From positions 6,508,501-6,572,500 of the forward strand of contig JALIRH010000010.1 in assembly GCA_023055505.1 (NCBI GenBank): 64,000 nucleotides of DNA, given 5' to 3'. Below the pieces are notes generated by a model that saw only the letters and a program-made list of their open reading frames with translations, was not told the origin of the DNA and made no database searches. The position numbers and the translations under genes were made by a program. Below are positions 62,201 through 64,000 of this stretch, in pieces. Position 1 is the stretch's first letter. Every line of letters starts with the position of its first letter. Source of the DNA: Callipepla californica brunnescens (lineage: Eukaryota > Chordata > Aves > Galliformes > Odontophoridae).

Positions 62201-63154
62201 TAATGTGTCTCATTTATATAATGATACTTCCAGGTGTAAAATACCTTTCATTTATCTCCAAAATACCTTGTACACTGACTACAAAGGAGAGAGGGGATGG
62301 GAGGTTAGGGAGTGGAATATTATTTTACCTATTTCAAATACGAGTAAATTCCTAGTGTTATTGGGTCTGATGGTCTACAACTGGTAGAGAAAGCATAAGA
62401 GTACTCTCCTATTCCTCCTTCAAACCAGTGGCTTCTGCAATTTTTGTTCAATGCTGTAGTGTGTGTAAGAGCAGACTGGTTAACTGTAGATCAGACCAGG
62501 TAAAAGAGTTGAAAAATAAAATTCTTCAGGAACAGTGAAGGAGAAAGAACATTTACAATAAATATAAGTCAACAAGTTTTAAGGAAGCAAAATCTGTCAA
62601 ATAAACCTAATTATATTATTTGTTGTGATCAGAAATACAGTTCCAAACAGCTGCACTGCTGTATTTCTTAAGCATTCATTATCACTTAATTTGCTACCCC
62701 GTGGTATTCTGATTCAAAGGACCCTCTGTACTGTCAGCAGACAAGTGGAATACCACCTATTTTCACTGAAATAGGAAACATTTTTTAGTAAAATTTTGTC
62801 AGATTTTACTTATTTCACACTTTTAAAATCAGGGATCTGAACTCAAAGATTAAAAATATACAAAACACAATAACTGGAAAAGTGGTGACAAATCAAACTG
62901 CTGAAGACATGTCATGAGTGAATAAATTTAGAACTTTTACATTATTTTCTGAATGCAGGTAAATGACACCATTACTAATGTTTTAGATACTCAGTATCTG
63001 AGAATGAAGGACTGTGGACTGTGTATTGAAAAGCAAAACCACAAAAAATCATTGAAAAAAATGACAGGAGAAAAACATCTCATTATGAGATCCTGGTGTG
63101 TTTCTGATGTTGTGATAGAAAGTGCAATTCCTTGAATGTTACAGCCTGAGCAGG

Positions 63155-63500
63155 ACAGAGATATAACTTCCATTCTGTAGTGCCTTGGTAAGGCCGCTTT
63201 GAAAAATGCACCTACACTTGTTCCTCATTCTGAGAAGAGCTACTACAAAAGTTGCCAGAATAGTGGAAATGGAGAAAATTTGTTCTTTGAGAAATACAAA
63301 GTTTGGTCTGTTTAGTTTAAAGTTAGGTCTGTTTTGGGAAGATAGGTTTCATCTCAGTTTGAGAAGGAAAATCTGATTTGAGAAGGCACATCTGATTCCT
63401 TCGATCAAGTGAAAGCTGTAACTTGGCTAAAGCCAAGCAGTCACGTTAGGGGAAGCAACACCATTTTTAACAGGAAGGACCATAAGCCATCAGAATAAAC
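63155..63500 (+). mobile_element. Possible ancient CR1/L3-like LINE relic
   Basis: Isolated islands follow the order of a CR1-clade ORF2 end: 'ttctgtagtgccttggtaag', 'gaaatggagaaaatttg', 'ggtctgtttagtttaaag' and 'aggaaggaccataag'. The divergence is very high, with no 3' tail visible. If real it predates the CR1 copies elsewhere in the window. It could also be chance similarity. Confidence 0.35.
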
Positions 63501-64000
63501 TTAATGTGAGAACATAAAGTGGAAGAAATTAATTAGGAATTGCTCAAACCACTAATATTACTCAGATATGACATTTGCAAAAGATGTAGGCCTGGTCAGT
63601 GCCTCCATAGTCTATAATAAATAGGGCAGGCTGTGCACTTGCTGTGTGTCCCATAGCCAACTGGTTCTGGAGGAAAATTGATTTTTTACCTCAACTGTGG
63701 TGGAAAAATTGTCTTCAGACACACATATGAAGCAGCTGTCAGCCATTGGATGAGCAAGATGCATACCAGGGCTTTCTCTGAGCTTTCAAGAGCTCCACAA
63801 AGAGCAACATTTTTGTTGCTCTTCTGAGTTAGTAGTTTATTTACCAGAGTAGTCCCAGCATTTTCTATATGTTTATTTCTCCCTGTAGCTTTTTTTCCAG
63901 TACATTTGAGATACAGGAATTGTTTTTCATTTTAAAGGCTTTTAAAAATATTGCCTGTGTGTAGTTTTCTGACCAAATGGTCCAGAAAGGGCTTAATAAT
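63501..64000. other. Unique sequence to the window end, no gene seen
   Basis: No exon, RNA gene or further repeat is recognised. The window ends without a feature boundary. Confidence 0.55.

Larger units (their letters stand above)
56462..63154. other. Unique AT-rich sequence, no gene established
   Basis: Includes T runs near 57503-57510 and 57579-57588, a G9 run at 58658-58666 and a poly-A at 59247-59262. A terminal-exon-like string near 58517-58645 is discussed under findings. Many AATAAA and ATTAAA strings occur, as expected from composition. No transposon or RNA gene is recognised. Confidence 0.5.

Overview
The window is nuclear DNA from a bird, most probably a galliform such as chicken. 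The evidence is the repeats. CR1 LINE 3' ends occur at least eight times on both strands, ending in the octamer-type tails typical of avian CR1. There is an internally deleted mariner of the type I recognise from chicken as Galluhop, and one endogenous-retrovirus solo LTR of a chicken-like type. Family names are from memory, not from a search. The background is AT-rich and CpG-poor, with many homopolymer runs and microsatellites.

I found no protein-coding gene, tRNA, rRNA, known microRNA, CRISPR array or prokaryotic-type system. Open frames longer than 60 codons are scattered over both strands. None shows a recognisable domain, a convincing exon chain or codon periodicity, and several lie inside repeats. 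The longest (161 codons, 11950-12435 +) is about what chance gives in 64 kb of such sequence. The window therefore reads as intergenic DNA or one very large intron.

Layout. 1-9130: mostly unique sequence with a cluster of three CACGTG E-boxes (1849-2752) and an ancient amniote-type repeat (7675-7900). 9131-9898: a forward CR1 split by a second, reverse CR1. 11247-11629: a forward CR1. 15310-15992: an old degraded forward CR1. 20062-21189: a (CATA)n repeat, a reverse CR1 and an (AT)n repeat. 25371-25690: a decayed reverse CR1. 29118-29683: the solo LTR, the most CpG-rich block. 31830-32175: a candidate regulatory stretch with two forkhead-type motifs, ending in a 28-base poly-T. 32654-32956: a reverse CR1. 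34625-35173: the mariner relic with TA flanks and a broken transposase remnant. 35174-48194: unique AT-rich sequence with microsatellites, including about 22 units of (AC). 48195-48819: a long forward CR1 fragment. 48820-63154: the longest stretch with no transposon I recognise, holding several blocks that look like conserved non-coding elements. 63155-63500: a possible ancient CR1/L3-like fragment.

There is no gene-to-gene system here. What can be read is a history of transposon insertion, nesting, internal deletion and decay, together with candidate regulatory DNA that needs cross-species alignment to test.
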